64,000 bases of DNA from Moheibacter lacus. GTDB taxonomy: Bacteria > Bacteroidota > Bacteroidia > Flavobacteriales > Weeksellaceae. Made by a program: the position numbers and the translations under genes. Location of the stretch: the NCBI RefSeq assembly GCF_014042165.1, contig NZ_JACDZE010000001.1, forward strand, positions 1 through 64,000, given 5' to 3'. Numbering within the stretch: the stretch's first letter is position 1; every line of letters starts with the position of its first letter. The notes below the pieces were generated by a model that had not been told where the DNA came from, did no database searches, and saw only the letters and a program-made list of their open reading frames with translations. Below are positions 41,796-51,001 of this stretch, one piece after another.

Positions 41796-42740
41796 ATGAA
41801 ATTTCCACAAATCCATACTTTAAAAGAAATCGCCGAAATCATCCAATCCCAATATGTAGGCAATGAAAATTTTCCTGTCGAAGGGCTAAACGAAATCCAT
41901 GTCGTAGAACCGGGTGATATCGTTTTTGTAGATCACCCCAAATATTATGATAAAGCACTACAAAGCGCAGCTACGGTGGTTTTGATCAACAAAGAGGTGG
42001 ATTGTCCTGAAGGAAAAGCCTTGTTGATATCAGATGATCCATTTCGGGATTTTGTAAAAATCGGTCAGCATTTTAATTCGTTTAAAACTTCCAATCAATC
42101 CATTTCTCCAACAGCTCAAATCGGAGAAGGAACACACATCCAGCCTGGAGCTTTCATCGGTCAAAATGTGAAAATTGGAAAAAATTGTTTGATTCATGCC
42201 AACGTTTCCATCGGAAACGATTCGGTAATCGGTGACAACGTAATCATTCATTCGGGAACGGTTCTGGGTGGTGATGGATTTTATTACAAAAAACGAGAAA
42301 CGGGATTTGACAAATTAAAATCCGTCGGAAATGTGGTGATTGGAAACGATGTAGAAATCGGTGCCAATTGTACGATTGACCGTGGTGTTACGGCTTCGAC
42401 AACCATCGGTGACGGATCGAAATTGGACAATCTGATTCAAATCGGCCATGATACGCTTATCGGAAAAAAATGTTTAATTGCTTCCCAAGTCGGAATTGCA
42501 GGATGTGTGGTCATCGGCAATGAAGTTACGCTTTGGGGGCAAGTTGGGATCAAAAGTGGAATTACGATAGCCGATAAAGTTGTGGTGATGGCGCAATCCG
42601 GAGTCGGACATGATTTGGAAGAAGGAAAATCTTATTTCGGTTCTCCGGCTGAAGAAGCGCGAAAGATGTACAAAAAATTGGCAGCCAATCAAATTTTGGT
42701 CAACGATTATTTGAATCGCAAAAAAGAAGGGAATTCCTGA
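41796..42740 (+). CDS. lpxD: LpxD-family UDP-3-O-acylglucosamine N-acyltransferase
   Basis: A 314-residue left-handed beta-helix acyltransferase. The N-terminal domain (1-about 95) resembles the uridine-binding part of LpxD; hexapeptide repeats (about 100-280) follow, with HSGTVLGGDGFYY and QIGHDTLIGKKCLIASQ, which includes the catalytic-type His. LpxD adds the second acyl chain in lipid A synthesis. Flavobacteriia often have two LpxD-like genes, and this isolated copy (no lpxC or fabZ beside it) may be the second one, so the precise substrate is uncertain. Confidence 0.8.
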   Translation: MKFPQIHTLKEIAEIIQSQYVGNENFPVEGLNEIHVVEPGDIVFVDHPKYYDKALQSAATVVLINKEVDCPEGKALLISDDPFRDFVKIGQHFNSFKTSNQSISPTAQIGEGTHIQPGAFIGQNVKIGKNCLIHANVSIGNDSVIGDNVIIHSGTVLGGDGFYYKKRETGFDKLKSVGNVVIGNDVEIGANCTIDRGVTASTTIGDGSKLDNLIQIGHDTLIGKKCLIASQVGIAGCVVIGNEVTLWGQVGIKSGITIADKVVVMAQSGVGHDLEEGKSYFGSPAEEARKMYKKLAANQILVNDYLNRKKEGNS

Positions 42741-42771
42741 TTAAAATCCTAAAATTTTTCCTATAAATTCT

Positions 42772-42779
42772 TATGTTTG
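42772..42779 (+). promoter_or_regulatory. -7 box upstream of lat
   Basis: TATGTTTG at 42772-42779 matches TAnnTTTG, 25 bp before the lat start codon. No TTTG at the expected -33 distance. Confidence 0.55.
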
Positions 42780-42804
42780 CAATAAGCAGACAAATCAATT
42801 ATTT

Positions 42805-44103
42805 ATGGAAACACAAACAATGAACGTACACGAAAGATTAGGAAAACATATATTGGCCGATGGATATCCGATTGTAATGGATATCGTAAAATCAAATGGT
42901 TCGTATATCGTCGATGAAAATGGAGATGAATATTTGGATATGTTCAGCATGTTTGCATCGGCTTCCATCGGGTACAACCATCCGCATTTGGTGAAAAATT
43001 TAGAATTTCTAGGTCGAATGGCCATCAACAAACCAACGGTTTCGGATGTTTATACAGAAGAATATGCTGATTTTGTAGACACATTTGAGCGTGTCGCCAT
43101 TCCAGAAGAATTATCCTACGCTTTCTTCGTAGAAGGAGGAGCGCTGGCAGTTGAAAATGCGTTAAAAGCCGCATTTGATTGGAAAACGAGGTTGAACAAA
43201 TCCAAAGGAATTGAAACTGAAGCCGGAAAAGTTATCCATTTCCAACAAGCTTTTCACGGACGTACAGGTTATACTTTGACCTTGACCAATACCAAAGATC
43301 CGAGAAAATACATGTATTTTCCAAAGTTTGATTGGCCAAGAATTCTCAATCCTAAATTGTATTTTCCGATTACGGACGAAAATTTAGCCCAAACGATTGA
43401 AAATGAAAAAATAGCAATTGACCAAATCGTGAATGCGATTGCTGAAAATCCAAATGAAATCGCCTGTATCGTCATCGAAACCATTCAAGCGGAAGGTGGA
43501 GATAATTATTTCAGAAACGAATTCTTCAAAGAATTAAGACGAATCTGTGACGAAAACGAAATCCTTTTGGTGTTGGATGAAGTCCAAACCGGAATCGGAT
43601 TGACCGGAAAAATGTGGGGATTCCAAAATTATGACATCACGCCGGACATCATTTCATTTGGAAAGAAAACCCAAGTTTGCGGGATTCTAGCCAACAAAGA
43701 AAAGTTGGACCAAGTTCCAAATAATGTTTTTCAAGAATCCAGTCGTATCAACTCTACATTTGGTGGAAATTACATCGATATGTTGCGTTTCAAATTGATT
43801 TTGGAAGTCATCGAACAAGAAAATCTTTTGGAAAATGTACGGGTTCAAGGAGAATTTCTAAAAGGAGAATTGGAAAAATTACAAGCCAAACATCCTCATA
43901 TGACCAATGTGCGTGGAATGGGACTTTTTGTTGCCTTTGATCTACCTTCAGATGAAGATCGAAGTGCATTTATCAACAAATGTTTTGAAAACAAATTGAT
44001 CGTGCTTCCTTGTGGAACGCAATCCGTACGTTTCCGTCCGCATTTAAATGTAAAAAGAGAAGATTTGGAAAAAGCTTTGGAAATCATTGAAAGCATTTTA
44101 TAA
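42805..44103 (+). CDS. lat: L-lysine 6-transaminase
   Basis: A 432-residue class III aminotransferase that moves the epsilon-amino group of lysine to 2-oxoglutarate, giving aminoadipate semialdehyde. The segment MFASASIGYNHP, FVEGGALAVENALKAAFDWK and LDEVQTGIGLTGKMW are seen. The PLP lysine lies in SFGKKTQ (287-288). The FVEGGALAVENA form is that of Lat rather than ornithine or GABA transaminases. Single gene with own -7 box and terminator. Confidence 0.9.
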   Translation: METQTMNVHERLGKHILADGYPIVMDIVKSNGSYIVDENGDEYLDMFSMFASASIGYNHPHLVKNLEFLGRMAINKPTVSDVYTEEYADFVDTFERVAIPEELSYAFFVEGGALAVENALKAAFDWKTRLNKSKGIETEAGKVIHFQQAFHGRTGYTLTLTNTKDPRKYMYFPKFDWPRILNPKLYFPITDENLAQTIENEKIAIDQIVNAIAENPNEIACIVIETIQAEGGDNYFRNEFFKELRRICDENEILLVLDEVQTGIGLTGKMWGFQNYDITPDIISFGKKTQVCGILANKEKLDQVPNNVFQESSRINSTFGGNYIDMLRFKLILEVIEQENLLENVRVQGEFLKGELEKLQAKHPHMTNVRGMGLFVAFDLPSDEDRSAFINKCFENKLIVLPCGTQSVRFRPHLNVKREDLEKALEIIESIL

Positions 44104-44134
44104 TTCGAATTTAAATTCAAATTAAACCACATAA

Positions 44135-44165
44135 AAAAGTCCCGATGAATTCGGGACTTTTATTT
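44135..44165. terminator. Terminator between lat and the outer-membrane barrel genes
   Basis: AAAAGTCCCGA (44135-44145) pairs with TCGGGACTTTT (44151-44161), 5-nt loop. Flanking genes converge. Confidence 0.87.
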
Positions 44166-44177
44166 TATATAAATGGA

Positions 44178-44726
44178 TTAGAATTTAAATGCGGCACCTA
44201 CACCCACTGAACCTAAGTTCCAGTTATCATCCCAATCTTCCGGCCCATCGTATTCATCCCAATAATCGTCTGCATATGCATAATTAATGGTTTTAAAATA
44301 TCCGTAGATATCCACCATCGGCAGACTGAATCCGATTTGTGGACGTGCTAAAAATCCACCCTTACCGGCAGCATCACTTACACCGATTGCATACCCTAAA
44401 TCCAAACCGGCATAAAAACGCTCGGTAAAATTAAACTTTGCTGATGCAGCAATCGGAATAAAAGTTTTATCCTCTTTGTCAAAATGATACCCTCCTCGAT
44501 CGTATTCTTTCCCGAAGAAATGATCCACACCGATCATAGGCCCCACTTTTAATTTAGGAATAACACCAAAATAGTATCCAAAAGTAACACCCGTATTTAC
44601 ACTTGTTCCGTCTGTATCACCCACCGGTGCTCCTAAATAAGGTCCAACTTCAAAGGTTCCTTCCTGTGCTTGTAATCCTGCAAAACTAAAAATACCAAGA
44701 AATGCAGCTAAAACGATTTTTTTCAT
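44178..44726 (-). CDS. Outer-membrane beta-barrel protein (paralogue 1)
   Basis: A 182-residue protein with a signal peptide (KKIVLAAFLGIFSFAGLQAQ) and alternating strands of a small OmpA/OmpX-like barrel, ending AAFKF with a terminal Phe. ATG at 44726 is chosen; an ATG at 44774 would put 16 residues before the signal peptide. It shares GGLDLGYA-type (AGLDLGYAIGV) and GGFLARPQIGF segments with the gene upstream (44778-45290), so both come from a tandem duplication. Function unknown. Confidence 0.78.
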   Translation of the reverse strand: MKKIVLAAFLGIFSFAGLQAQEGTFEVGPYLGAPVGDTDGTSVNTGVTFGYYFGVIPKLKVGPMIGVDHFFGKEYDRGGYHFDKEDKTFIPIAASAKFNFTERFYAGLDLGYAIGVSDAAGKGGFLARPQIGFSLPMVDIYGYFKTINYAYADDYWDEYDGPEDWDDNWNLGSVGVGAAFKF

Positions 44727-44777
44727 AATTGTACTTTTATTGTTTGTGGATACAATTTTCAAATACAATGCCAAATG

Positions 44778-45290
44778 TTAAAATTTAAAATTCAATCCAA
44801 GCGCAACGGAGGATAAACTATTGACCGCGGTGAAATTATATTCCGTGTCCTGATAATAATCTTGTGTTGCCAAAATCCCTTTATATGAAATGTATACATC
44901 GGTCAATTTTGTACTCCAACCAAAACGTGGGCGCACCATAAATCCTCCGTTGTATCCATCTTCCAATGCCACGGCATATCCTAAATCCAAACCACCAAAC
45001 AAAGCAGGAATAAAATTGTATTTGGCAGAAGCTGCAATATCCAAAAAGCCTGCATCAATTCCATAGGTGTCATTGCTTATAAATTGATCATATAAAACGA
45101 GCGGACCTAATCTTAAATTTTCAACAGGTTGAAAATAATAGGCAACACCACCTCCTATATTTCCGCTCCTGCTACCGTATACCTCATTTACGGTCGTGCC
45201 AAAAAATACACCGATTTCGAAATTATTTTGGGCATTCGAAAAACCAAAGGCAAATAAGCCCAATAAAGATCCAATTAAAAATTTTTTCAT
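44778..45290 (-). CDS. Outer-membrane beta-barrel protein (paralogue 2)
   Basis: A 170-residue protein with a signal peptide (MKKFLIGSLLGLFAFGFSNAQ) and small-barrel pattern ending LGLNFKF. GGLDLGYAVALEDGYNGGFMVRPRFGW corresponds to the same region in paralogue 1, 51 bp downstream. The two are probably co-transcribed. Function unknown. Confidence 0.78.
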   Translation of the reverse strand: MKKFLIGSLLGLFAFGFSNAQNNFEIGVFFGTTVNEVYGSRSGNIGGGVAYYFQPVENLRLGPLVLYDQFISNDTYGIDAGFLDIAASAKYNFIPALFGGLDLGYAVALEDGYNGGFMVRPRFGWSTKLTDVYISYKGILATQDYYQDTEYNFTAVNSLSSVALGLNFKF

Positions 45291-45441
45291 ACTGATTACG
45301 TTTTAATTATGAATTGAGAAATTAATTCAGCGAAAATAAAAGGGACTTTTAAATTAGAAAATACCGACTAATGGGTATTTTAAAGAAGAATTGGAACTAT
45401 ATTTCCTATCATTCCATGCCAATTTAAAAGGGGAATTTGTC

Positions 45442-45449
45442 TATTTTTG
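45442..45449 (+). promoter_or_regulatory. -7 box upstream of purM
   Basis: TATTTTTG at 45442-45449 matches TAnnTTTG, 25 bp before the ATG at 45475, and supports that start over the in-frame ATG at 45391. Confidence 0.55.
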
Positions 45450-45474
45450 CAGCATTCAATTTTCACAAAATAAA

Positions 45475-46464
45475 ATGAGCAATACATACAAATCTGCAGG
45501 CGTTGACAAAGAAGAAGGCTACCAAACGGTATCCAAAATAAAAAAAGCCGTTTCTGAAACCCATAACCCAAATGTCCTCAACGGCATCGGGAGTTTTGGG
45601 GCTTTTTACCAATTGTCCGGTTATAAAAATCCGGTTTTGGTTTCCGGAACCGATGGAGTCGGAACCAAATTGCGCATCGCTTTGGATGTAAAAAAATACG
45701 ATACGGTCGGTGTAGATTGTTTTGCGATGTGTGCCAACGATATTTTATGTCATGGGGCTAAACCATTGTTCTTTTTGGATTATTTGGCGTGTGGGAAATT
45801 GGATTCCGATGTGGCAGCAGAAATCGTCGGAGGAATCGCAGCGGCTTGTAAAGAAACCGGAACAGCGCTCATCGGCGGTGAAACGGCCGAAATGCCCGGA
45901 ATGTATCAGGTCGGGGATTACGACGTTGCAGGATTTTGTGTAGGCGTTGTAGAAAAAGATGAAATCATCGACGGCTCTCAGATCAAAGAAGGTCAAACTA
46001 TCATCGGTCTTCCTTCCAGCGGATTTCATAGCAACGGATTTTCATTGGTTCGAAAAATATTTCCCGATTTCAATGAAGAATTTGAAGGAAAACCACTTTG
46101 GGAAACACTTTTAGTTCCTACTAAATTATACCAAAACGATATTTTTAAAATTCAGGAAAAAGTCAAACTGACCGGAATTGCGCATATCACCGGTGGCGGA
46201 TTGATTGAAAATGTTCCTAGAATTCTACCAAAAGGATTGACTGCTGTCATCGAAAAAGCGAATGTAAATGTTCCAACCGTGATGCAAGAATTGATGAAAC
46301 GCGGTGGAATAGCGGAAAACGAAATGTTTGGAACCTTTAACATGGGCGTAGGAATGGTTGTGATTTGTGCAGAAGCAGATGCGCAAACTGTTTTGGAAAC
46401 CTTAGAAGGAAGTATGTTGATCGGGAAAATTGAAAAAGGGGAAGAAGAAATTGTTTTGAAATAA
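45475..46464 (+). CDS. purM: Phosphoribosylformylglycinamidine cyclo-ligase
   Basis: A 329-residue enzyme, step 5 of purine synthesis, closing the imidazole ring to form AIR. LVSGTDGVGTKLRIA, CANDILCHGAKPLFFLDYLACGKL and LIGGETAEMPGMY are the family's motifs. ATG at 45475 gives the normal start; residues encoded upstream have no family match. The next gene follows after 5 bp. Confidence 0.96.
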   Translation: MSNTYKSAGVDKEEGYQTVSKIKKAVSETHNPNVLNGIGSFGAFYQLSGYKNPVLVSGTDGVGTKLRIALDVKKYDTVGVDCFAMCANDILCHGAKPLFFLDYLACGKLDSDVAAEIVGGIAAACKETGTALIGGETAEMPGMYQVGDYDVAGFCVGVVEKDEIIDGSQIKEGQTIIGLPSSGFHSNGFSLVRKIFPDFNEEFEGKPLWETLLVPTKLYQNDIFKIQEKVKLTGIAHITGGGLIENVPRILPKGLTAVIEKANVNVPTVMQELMKRGGIAENEMFGTFNMGVGMVVICAEADAQTVLETLEGSMLIGKIEKGEEEIVLK

Positions 46465-46469
46465 TTTTC

Positions 46470-47450
46470 ATGACCCAAACCGAGCGTTTTCATATTCTGG
46501 ACAAAGAGGTATTGCCGGGCGAAACCAAAACCGTCAATCTGAAAATTGCCCAATTGCACACCATGACGGAATTGAAAATTCCCATCATCGTTTCGCATTC
46601 AGATGTAAAAGGACCTGTGGTTTTACTTTCTGCAGGGCTTCATGGAGACGAATTCAACGGTATTGAAACCGTCCGACAAATCATCCGAAAAAAAATAAAT
46701 CGACCTAAAAAAGGAACGATAATTTGTATTCCTGTGATCAACGTATTTGGATTTGTCAACCAATCCCGTGAATTTCCAGATGGACGCGATTTGAATCGGG
46801 TTTTTCCTGGAAGTCGTGAAGGCTCTCTCGCCAGCCAATTTGCCTATAATTTGATGGAGCATATCATTCCTCTAGTAGATTACATCATCGATTTTCATGC
46901 AGGAGGAAGCAGTCGATTCAATGCTCCTCAACTCCGGATTGAAGAAAATCAACCGGAATTAGAGAATTTAGCTAATGCTTTTCAAACTCCTTTCCTACTC
47001 TATTCCAAAAACATAGAAGGTTCATTCAGAGAATCTTGTGATAAATTGGGGAAAAAATATTTGTTGTTTGAGGGTGGGAAATCATTGGACATCAACAAAA
47101 AAATCGTTCAAGAAGCAATTGACGGAACTTTGAGATTTCTCAACCATCTGGATATGTTAAGAGATGAATTTGAAGTGCCAAAAGTTGACAATCAGATGAT
47201 ATATATTCAAGATTCCACTTGGATCAGAGCCGATCTTTCCGGTTTATTTCAGAGCATTTCTCCGACCGGAACATTTGTGGAAGAAGGCCAAACCATCGCT
47301 TGGATTACAGATCCCTATGGTTCAGTTGAAGTTCCGGTTCTCGCCCCAAATTCAGGCTATATCATCAATGAAAATCAGGGTCCAATTGCATTTCAGGGTG
47401 ATGCTATTTTTCATATTTCCACAGCTTTGATTGCAAAAGAATTGAATTAA
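46470..47450 (+). CDS. Succinylglutamate desuccinylase/aspartoacylase (M14-like) family protein
   Basis: A 326-residue zinc hydrolase-like protein. Zinc-binding HGDEFNG (His58, Glu61) and the later DFHAGG histidine are present, as in the AstE/ASPA branch of carboxypeptidases. Members hydrolyse N-acyl amino acids or similar amides; the substrate is unknown. It starts 5 bp after purM and is likely co-transcribed with it. Confidence 0.87.
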   Translation: MTQTERFHILDKEVLPGETKTVNLKIAQLHTMTELKIPIIVSHSDVKGPVVLLSAGLHGDEFNGIETVRQIIRKKINRPKKGTIICIPVINVFGFVNQSREFPDGRDLNRVFPGSREGSLASQFAYNLMEHIIPLVDYIIDFHAGGSSRFNAPQLRIEENQPELENLANAFQTPFLLYSKNIEGSFRESCDKLGKKYLLFEGGKSLDINKKIVQEAIDGTLRFLNHLDMLRDEFEVPKVDNQMIYIQDSTWIRADLSGLFQSISPTGTFVEEGQTIAWITDPYGSVEVPVLAPNSGYIINENQGPIAFQGDAIFHISTALIAKELN

Positions 47451-47477
47451 ATTTCAATCAAATTCAAATCTTTCCAT

Positions 47478-47508
47478 TTTGCCAAAGCATCTTTATCGAT
47501 TACCTTTG
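47478..47508 (+). promoter_or_regulatory. Consensus promoter of the Bcr/CflA exporter gene
   Basis: TTTG at 47478-47481, exactly 19 bp spacer, then TACCTTTG at 47501-47508: a full Bacteroidota promoter. The start codon is at 47520, giving a very short leader. Confidence 0.85.
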
Positions 47509-47519
47509 CAGCATTCCAA

Positions 47520-48728
47520 ATGACAAATACAAAAATCAACAAATCTTTCCTAATCATTCTATTGGGAATCTTGGCCGCATTGGGTCCGTTTACAATCGAT
47601 ATGTATCTTCCGGGTTTTCAAAGAATAGCGGAAGATTTGTACACAGATGAGCAACATGTTGCCTTTACGCTTACCTCCTATTTCGTCGGAATCGCAATAG
47701 GACAGCTGGTTTATGGCCCTATCGTGGACAAATATGGCCGCAAAAAACCTTTGCTTTTTGGGTTGAGCATTTATATGCTAGCGGCGTTGGGTTGTGCTTT
47801 TTCGGTCTCAATCGACATGATGATCGGCATGCGTTTTTTACAAGCACTCGGTGGATGCGTAGGAATGGTTGCTTCTGCGGCGATCATCAGTGATGTTTAT
47901 GAAATCCAAGCAAGACCTAGGGCTTTTTCCTATATCATGTTGGTAATGGGCGTTGCGCCTTTGATTGCACCTTCTGTAGGTAGTTTTTTCGTTGAACATG
48001 CGGACTGGTATTATATTTTTTATTTTCTTTCCGGATTTGCTTTTATGGTTGCCATGTTGATCTATTTTTTCCTTCCGGAAACCAGTCAATACATACATTC
48101 CAACAAGTTGAAAATCAAAATAATAGCTCTTGATTATTACCAAATTCTAAAAAATAAAACCTTTTTATTTTATACACTTGCGGGAAGCATCGCCATGTCC
48201 ATATTATTTGCCTACATATCTTCGGCTTCTTATGTATTTTTGACTTTGTACAAATTGGATAAAACGACATTTTCCATACTTTTTGCGATCAATGCTTCAG
48301 GTTTGATCATCGGTAGTTATGTCAACGGCATTTTGACCAAAAAAATGGATTATATCCGGATTGCTAATTTCGCTTCTGTTCTATTGACCATCATTTCTTT
48401 CATCGTATTTCTTTGCGCATTTTTAATCGAAAATTTGGCATATCAATGGATTGTCGGCGGATTATTTTCCATTTTATTTACCATCGGTTTCATCAATCCA
48501 AATGCCACTGCAGCCTCTCTTTCACCCTTTACCGGAAATTCAGGTTCAGCCTCGGCACTGGGTGGTGCTATGCGTATGGGTGTCGGTGCGATGGTAGCAG
48601 CTGCCATCGGACTTTTTCAAGGAAATTCTTCCGTAACAATGTTTTTGACCATTTTGGTTCTGGCGTTTCTGGCCATGGTATTTTTGATTTTTTCTTACAA
48701 AAAGGCCAAACCTATCGCAGAAAAATGA
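47520..48728 (+). CDS. Bcr/CflA family drug efflux MFS transporter
   Basis: A 402-residue protein with 12 membrane helices. LGILAALGPFTIDMYLPGFQ at the start and the loop GPIVDKYGRKKPLL are diagnostic for the Bcr/CflA (DHA1) branch, which exports bicyclomycin, chloramphenicol, sulfonamides or other small molecules with proton exchange. It ends directly against the convergent DNA alkylation repair gene, with no spacer. Confidence 0.92.
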   Translation: MTNTKINKSFLIILLGILAALGPFTIDMYLPGFQRIAEDLYTDEQHVAFTLTSYFVGIAIGQLVYGPIVDKYGRKKPLLFGLSIYMLAALGCAFSVSIDMMIGMRFLQALGGCVGMVASAAIISDVYEIQARPRAFSYIMLVMGVAPLIAPSVGSFFVEHADWYYIFYFLSGFAFMVAMLIYFFLPETSQYIHSNKLKIKIIALDYYQILKNKTFLFYTLAGSIAMSILFAYISSASYVFLTLYKLDKTTFSILFAINASGLIIGSYVNGILTKKMDYIRIANFASVLLTIISFIVFLCAFLIENLAYQWIVGGLFSILFTIGFINPNATAASLSPFTGNSGSASALGGAMRMGVGAMVAAAIGLFQGNSSVTMFLTILVLAFLAMVFLIFSYKKAKPIAEK

Positions 48729-49448
48729 TCATTTCTCCATGGCTATGACTTTTAAATCTTTGGATAATTTTTCGATGGCGTACCGATAAGCCGTTCTCGG
48801 CATGATTTCCTTCCTGGCAACCACAAAGTCAAAAACTTCGCTTTCATGTTTTTCACTTAAGGTTTTTAATAACCAACCATATCCTTTTTGCACCATGTCA
48901 TCATGATCAGGAATCAACAAATCTGCAATCTCAAAGATTTCTTTTTGAAACAAACCTTTTCTCGCTGGAACAATTAAAGAAACAGCTGCGGCTCTTTTCA
49001 TCCAACGGTTTTCCGACTTCGTCCAATTTTTCAATTCCCCTAAGAATTCAGGATATTTCATTAAAAAATTGCCAATAGTTTTATTGCAAAACGTATCACA
49101 TATCGCCCAATTTTCGATGTAAGAATCGATCCATCTTTCAAATGTTTTAAAATCAGATAGTTCATATTTCTTCCCAACGGATTCTGCATAAATACAAGCA
49201 ATTCCCGCTTCTTCCAAAAAATTGGATTTGAATAATTCTTCGCATAAATCCATCACTTCTTGTTTGGAAAAAGATTTGATTTCGGATTTAAAAGCTTTGG
49301 CAATTTCCTTTACCACAGCCGATTTCACCCCGTAAATTTTTAGGTTTTGGATTTCTTTAAAAAAACGTTGAGCCGATGATTTGGTGGTTTCATCGGCTCG
49401 TTCTTTTAATTTTTGTCGGATTTCATTTAGGATGAATTGCACTTCCAT
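48729..49448 (-). CDS. DNA alkylation repair protein (AlkD-like)
   Basis: A 239-residue helical HEAT-like repeat protein. KIYGVKSAVVKEIAKAF near the start and NWAICDTFCNKTIGNFL, then RRAAAVSLIVPAR-type segment (WMKRAAAVSLIVPARKG), match AlkD-family glycosylases, which remove alkylated bases. It follows accD by 5 bp on the same strand and so may be the last gene of the acyl-CoA carboxylase operon, an unusual partner. Confidence 0.88.
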   Translation of the reverse strand: MEVQFILNEIRQKLKERADETTKSSAQRFFKEIQNLKIYGVKSAVVKEIAKAFKSEIKSFSKQEVMDLCEELFKSNFLEEAGIACIYAESVGKKYELSDFKTFERWIDSYIENWAICDTFCNKTIGNFLMKYPEFLGELKNWTKSENRWMKRAAAVSLIVPARKGLFQKEIFEIADLLIPDHDDMVQKGYGWLLKTLSEKHESEVFDFVVARKEIMPRTAYRYAIEKLSKDLKVIAMEK

Positions 49449-49453
49449 TTTCC

Positions 49454-50995
49454 TTATAATGGGATGTTTCCGTGTTTGCGTTTCGGACCTTCTACGACTT
49501 TTCCTTCCAGCATGGCAAAGGCTTTGATCAATTTCCGTCTGGTATTTTGTGGTAAAATGACTTCGTCTATAAATCCGCGTTTAGCCGCTTCATAAGGTGT
49601 AGCAAATAATTCTGCATACTCTTTTTCTTTTTCTGCCAATTTGGCTTCGTGGTCATCTGCCTCGGCGATTTCTTTTTTGAAAATGATTTCAGAGGCTCCT
49701 TTTGCGCCCATTACGGCAATTTCGGCCGTAGGCCAAGCAAAATTCATATCGGCTCCGATGTGTTTGGAATTCATCACATCATAAGCGCCTCCATAGGCTT
49801 TTCGGGTAATAACCGTAACTTTTGGAACGGTTGCTTCGCTTAAAGCGTACAATAATTTGGCACCATGAACGATGATTCCATTCCACTCCTGATCGGTTCC
49901 CGGTAAAAAACCCGGAACGTCTTCCAGCACCAGCAAAGGAATGTTAAATGCATCGCAAAAACGGGTAAATCGAGCGGCTTTTATCGAACTGTCCACATCC
50001 AAACATCCGGCGAGAAACATCGGATTATTGGCAATGATCCCGATGCTTCTTCCGCCCAGTCTTGCAAATCCCACGACGATATTTTCGGCGAAATCTTTGT
50101 GGATTTCGAAAAAGGAATCCTCATCGATGATTTCATGGATAACCTCTTTCATATCATAAGGTTTGGTCGAACTTTCCGGAATGATTTCATCTAAATTTGG
50201 ACGCAATTCATCACCCAATTCAAATGGATAATTTTCAGGCAATTCCGAATTATTTTGAGGCAAATAACTCAATAATTTTTTCACATCTTCCAGACATTCG
50301 ACATCGTTTGCTGAAGTCGTATGGGCTACACCCGATTTAGTCGAATGTGTACTCGCACCTCCCAATTCTTCTGCTGTTACGGTTTCATTAGTTACCGTTT
50401 TCACCACGTTTGGACCTGTCACAAACATATAACTGGTGTTTTCCACCATCATCGTAAAATCGGTCATGGCAGGCGAATAAACCGCACCTCCGGCGCATGG
50501 TCCCATAATCGCCGAAATCTGCGGAATCACACCGGAAGATTGCACATTTTTATAAAAAATATCGGCATATCCGCCCAACGAACGAACTCCTTCCTGAATT
50601 CTTGCTCCTCCGGAATCATTTAACCCAATCATCGGTGCTCCGACACGAAGCGCCATGTCCATCACTTTGCATATTTTTTCTGCATGGGTCTCGGAAAGTG
50701 AACCGCCAAAAACCGTAAAATCCTGTGCAAAAATGTACACCAAACGTCCGTTAATCGTTCCATAGCCAGTTATGACTCCATCACCCGGATATTTCTCTTT
50801 GTCCATCCCGAAATCCGACGTTCGATGTTCTACCAACATCCCGATTTCTTCAAATGAACCGTCGTCCAAAAGATATTCGACACGTTCTCTTGCGGTTAAT
50901 TTTTTCTTTCCGTGCTGTGAATCGATTCTTTTTTGACCTCCACCTAATTTTGCTTGCGCTTTCTTATCTTTTAATATTTTAATTTTATCGCTCAT
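49454..50995 (-). CDS. Acyl-CoA carboxylase, carboxyltransferase (beta) subunit
   Basis: A 513-residue crotonase-fold carboxyltransferase of the propionyl/acetyl-CoA carboxylase beta type. The glycine-rich [35 protein letters not shown] and [19 protein letters not shown] motifs are seen. It transfers carboxyl from biotin to an acyl-CoA, probably propionyl-CoA. It is 6 bp downstream of the biotin carboxylase gene, with the carrier gene before that. Confidence 0.93.
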   Translation of the reverse strand: MSDKIKILKDKKAQAKLGGGQKRIDSQHGKKKLTARERVEYLLDDGSFEEIGMLVEHRTSDFGMDKEKYPGDGVITGYGTINGRLVYIFAQDFTVFGGSLSETHAEKICKVMDMALRVGAPMIGLNDSGGARIQEGVRSLGGYADIFYKNVQSSGVIPQISAIMGPCAGGAVYSPAMTDFTMMVENTSYMFVTGPNVVKTVTNETVTAEELGGASTHSTKSGVAHTTSANDVECLEDVKKLLSYLPQNNSELPENYPFELGDELRPNLDEIIPESSTKPYDMKEVIHEIIDEDSFFEIHKDFAENIVVGFARLGGRSIGIIANNPMFLAGCLDVDSSIKAARFTRFCDAFNIPLLVLEDVPGFLPGTDQEWNGIIVHGAKLLYALSEATVPKVTVITRKAYGGAYDVMNSKHIGADMNFAWPTAEIAVMGAKGASEIIFKKEIAEADDHEAKLAEKEKEYAELFATPYEAAKRGFIDEVILPQNTRRKLIKAFAMLEGKVVEGPKRKHGNIPL

Positions 50996-51001
50996 GAAAT
51001 T

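Noticed and set aside
45358-45381. Hairpin AAAATACC/GGTATTTT between the divergent barrel and purM genes as a terminator
   Set aside because: It lies between divergent genes and lacks a T run; probably incidental.
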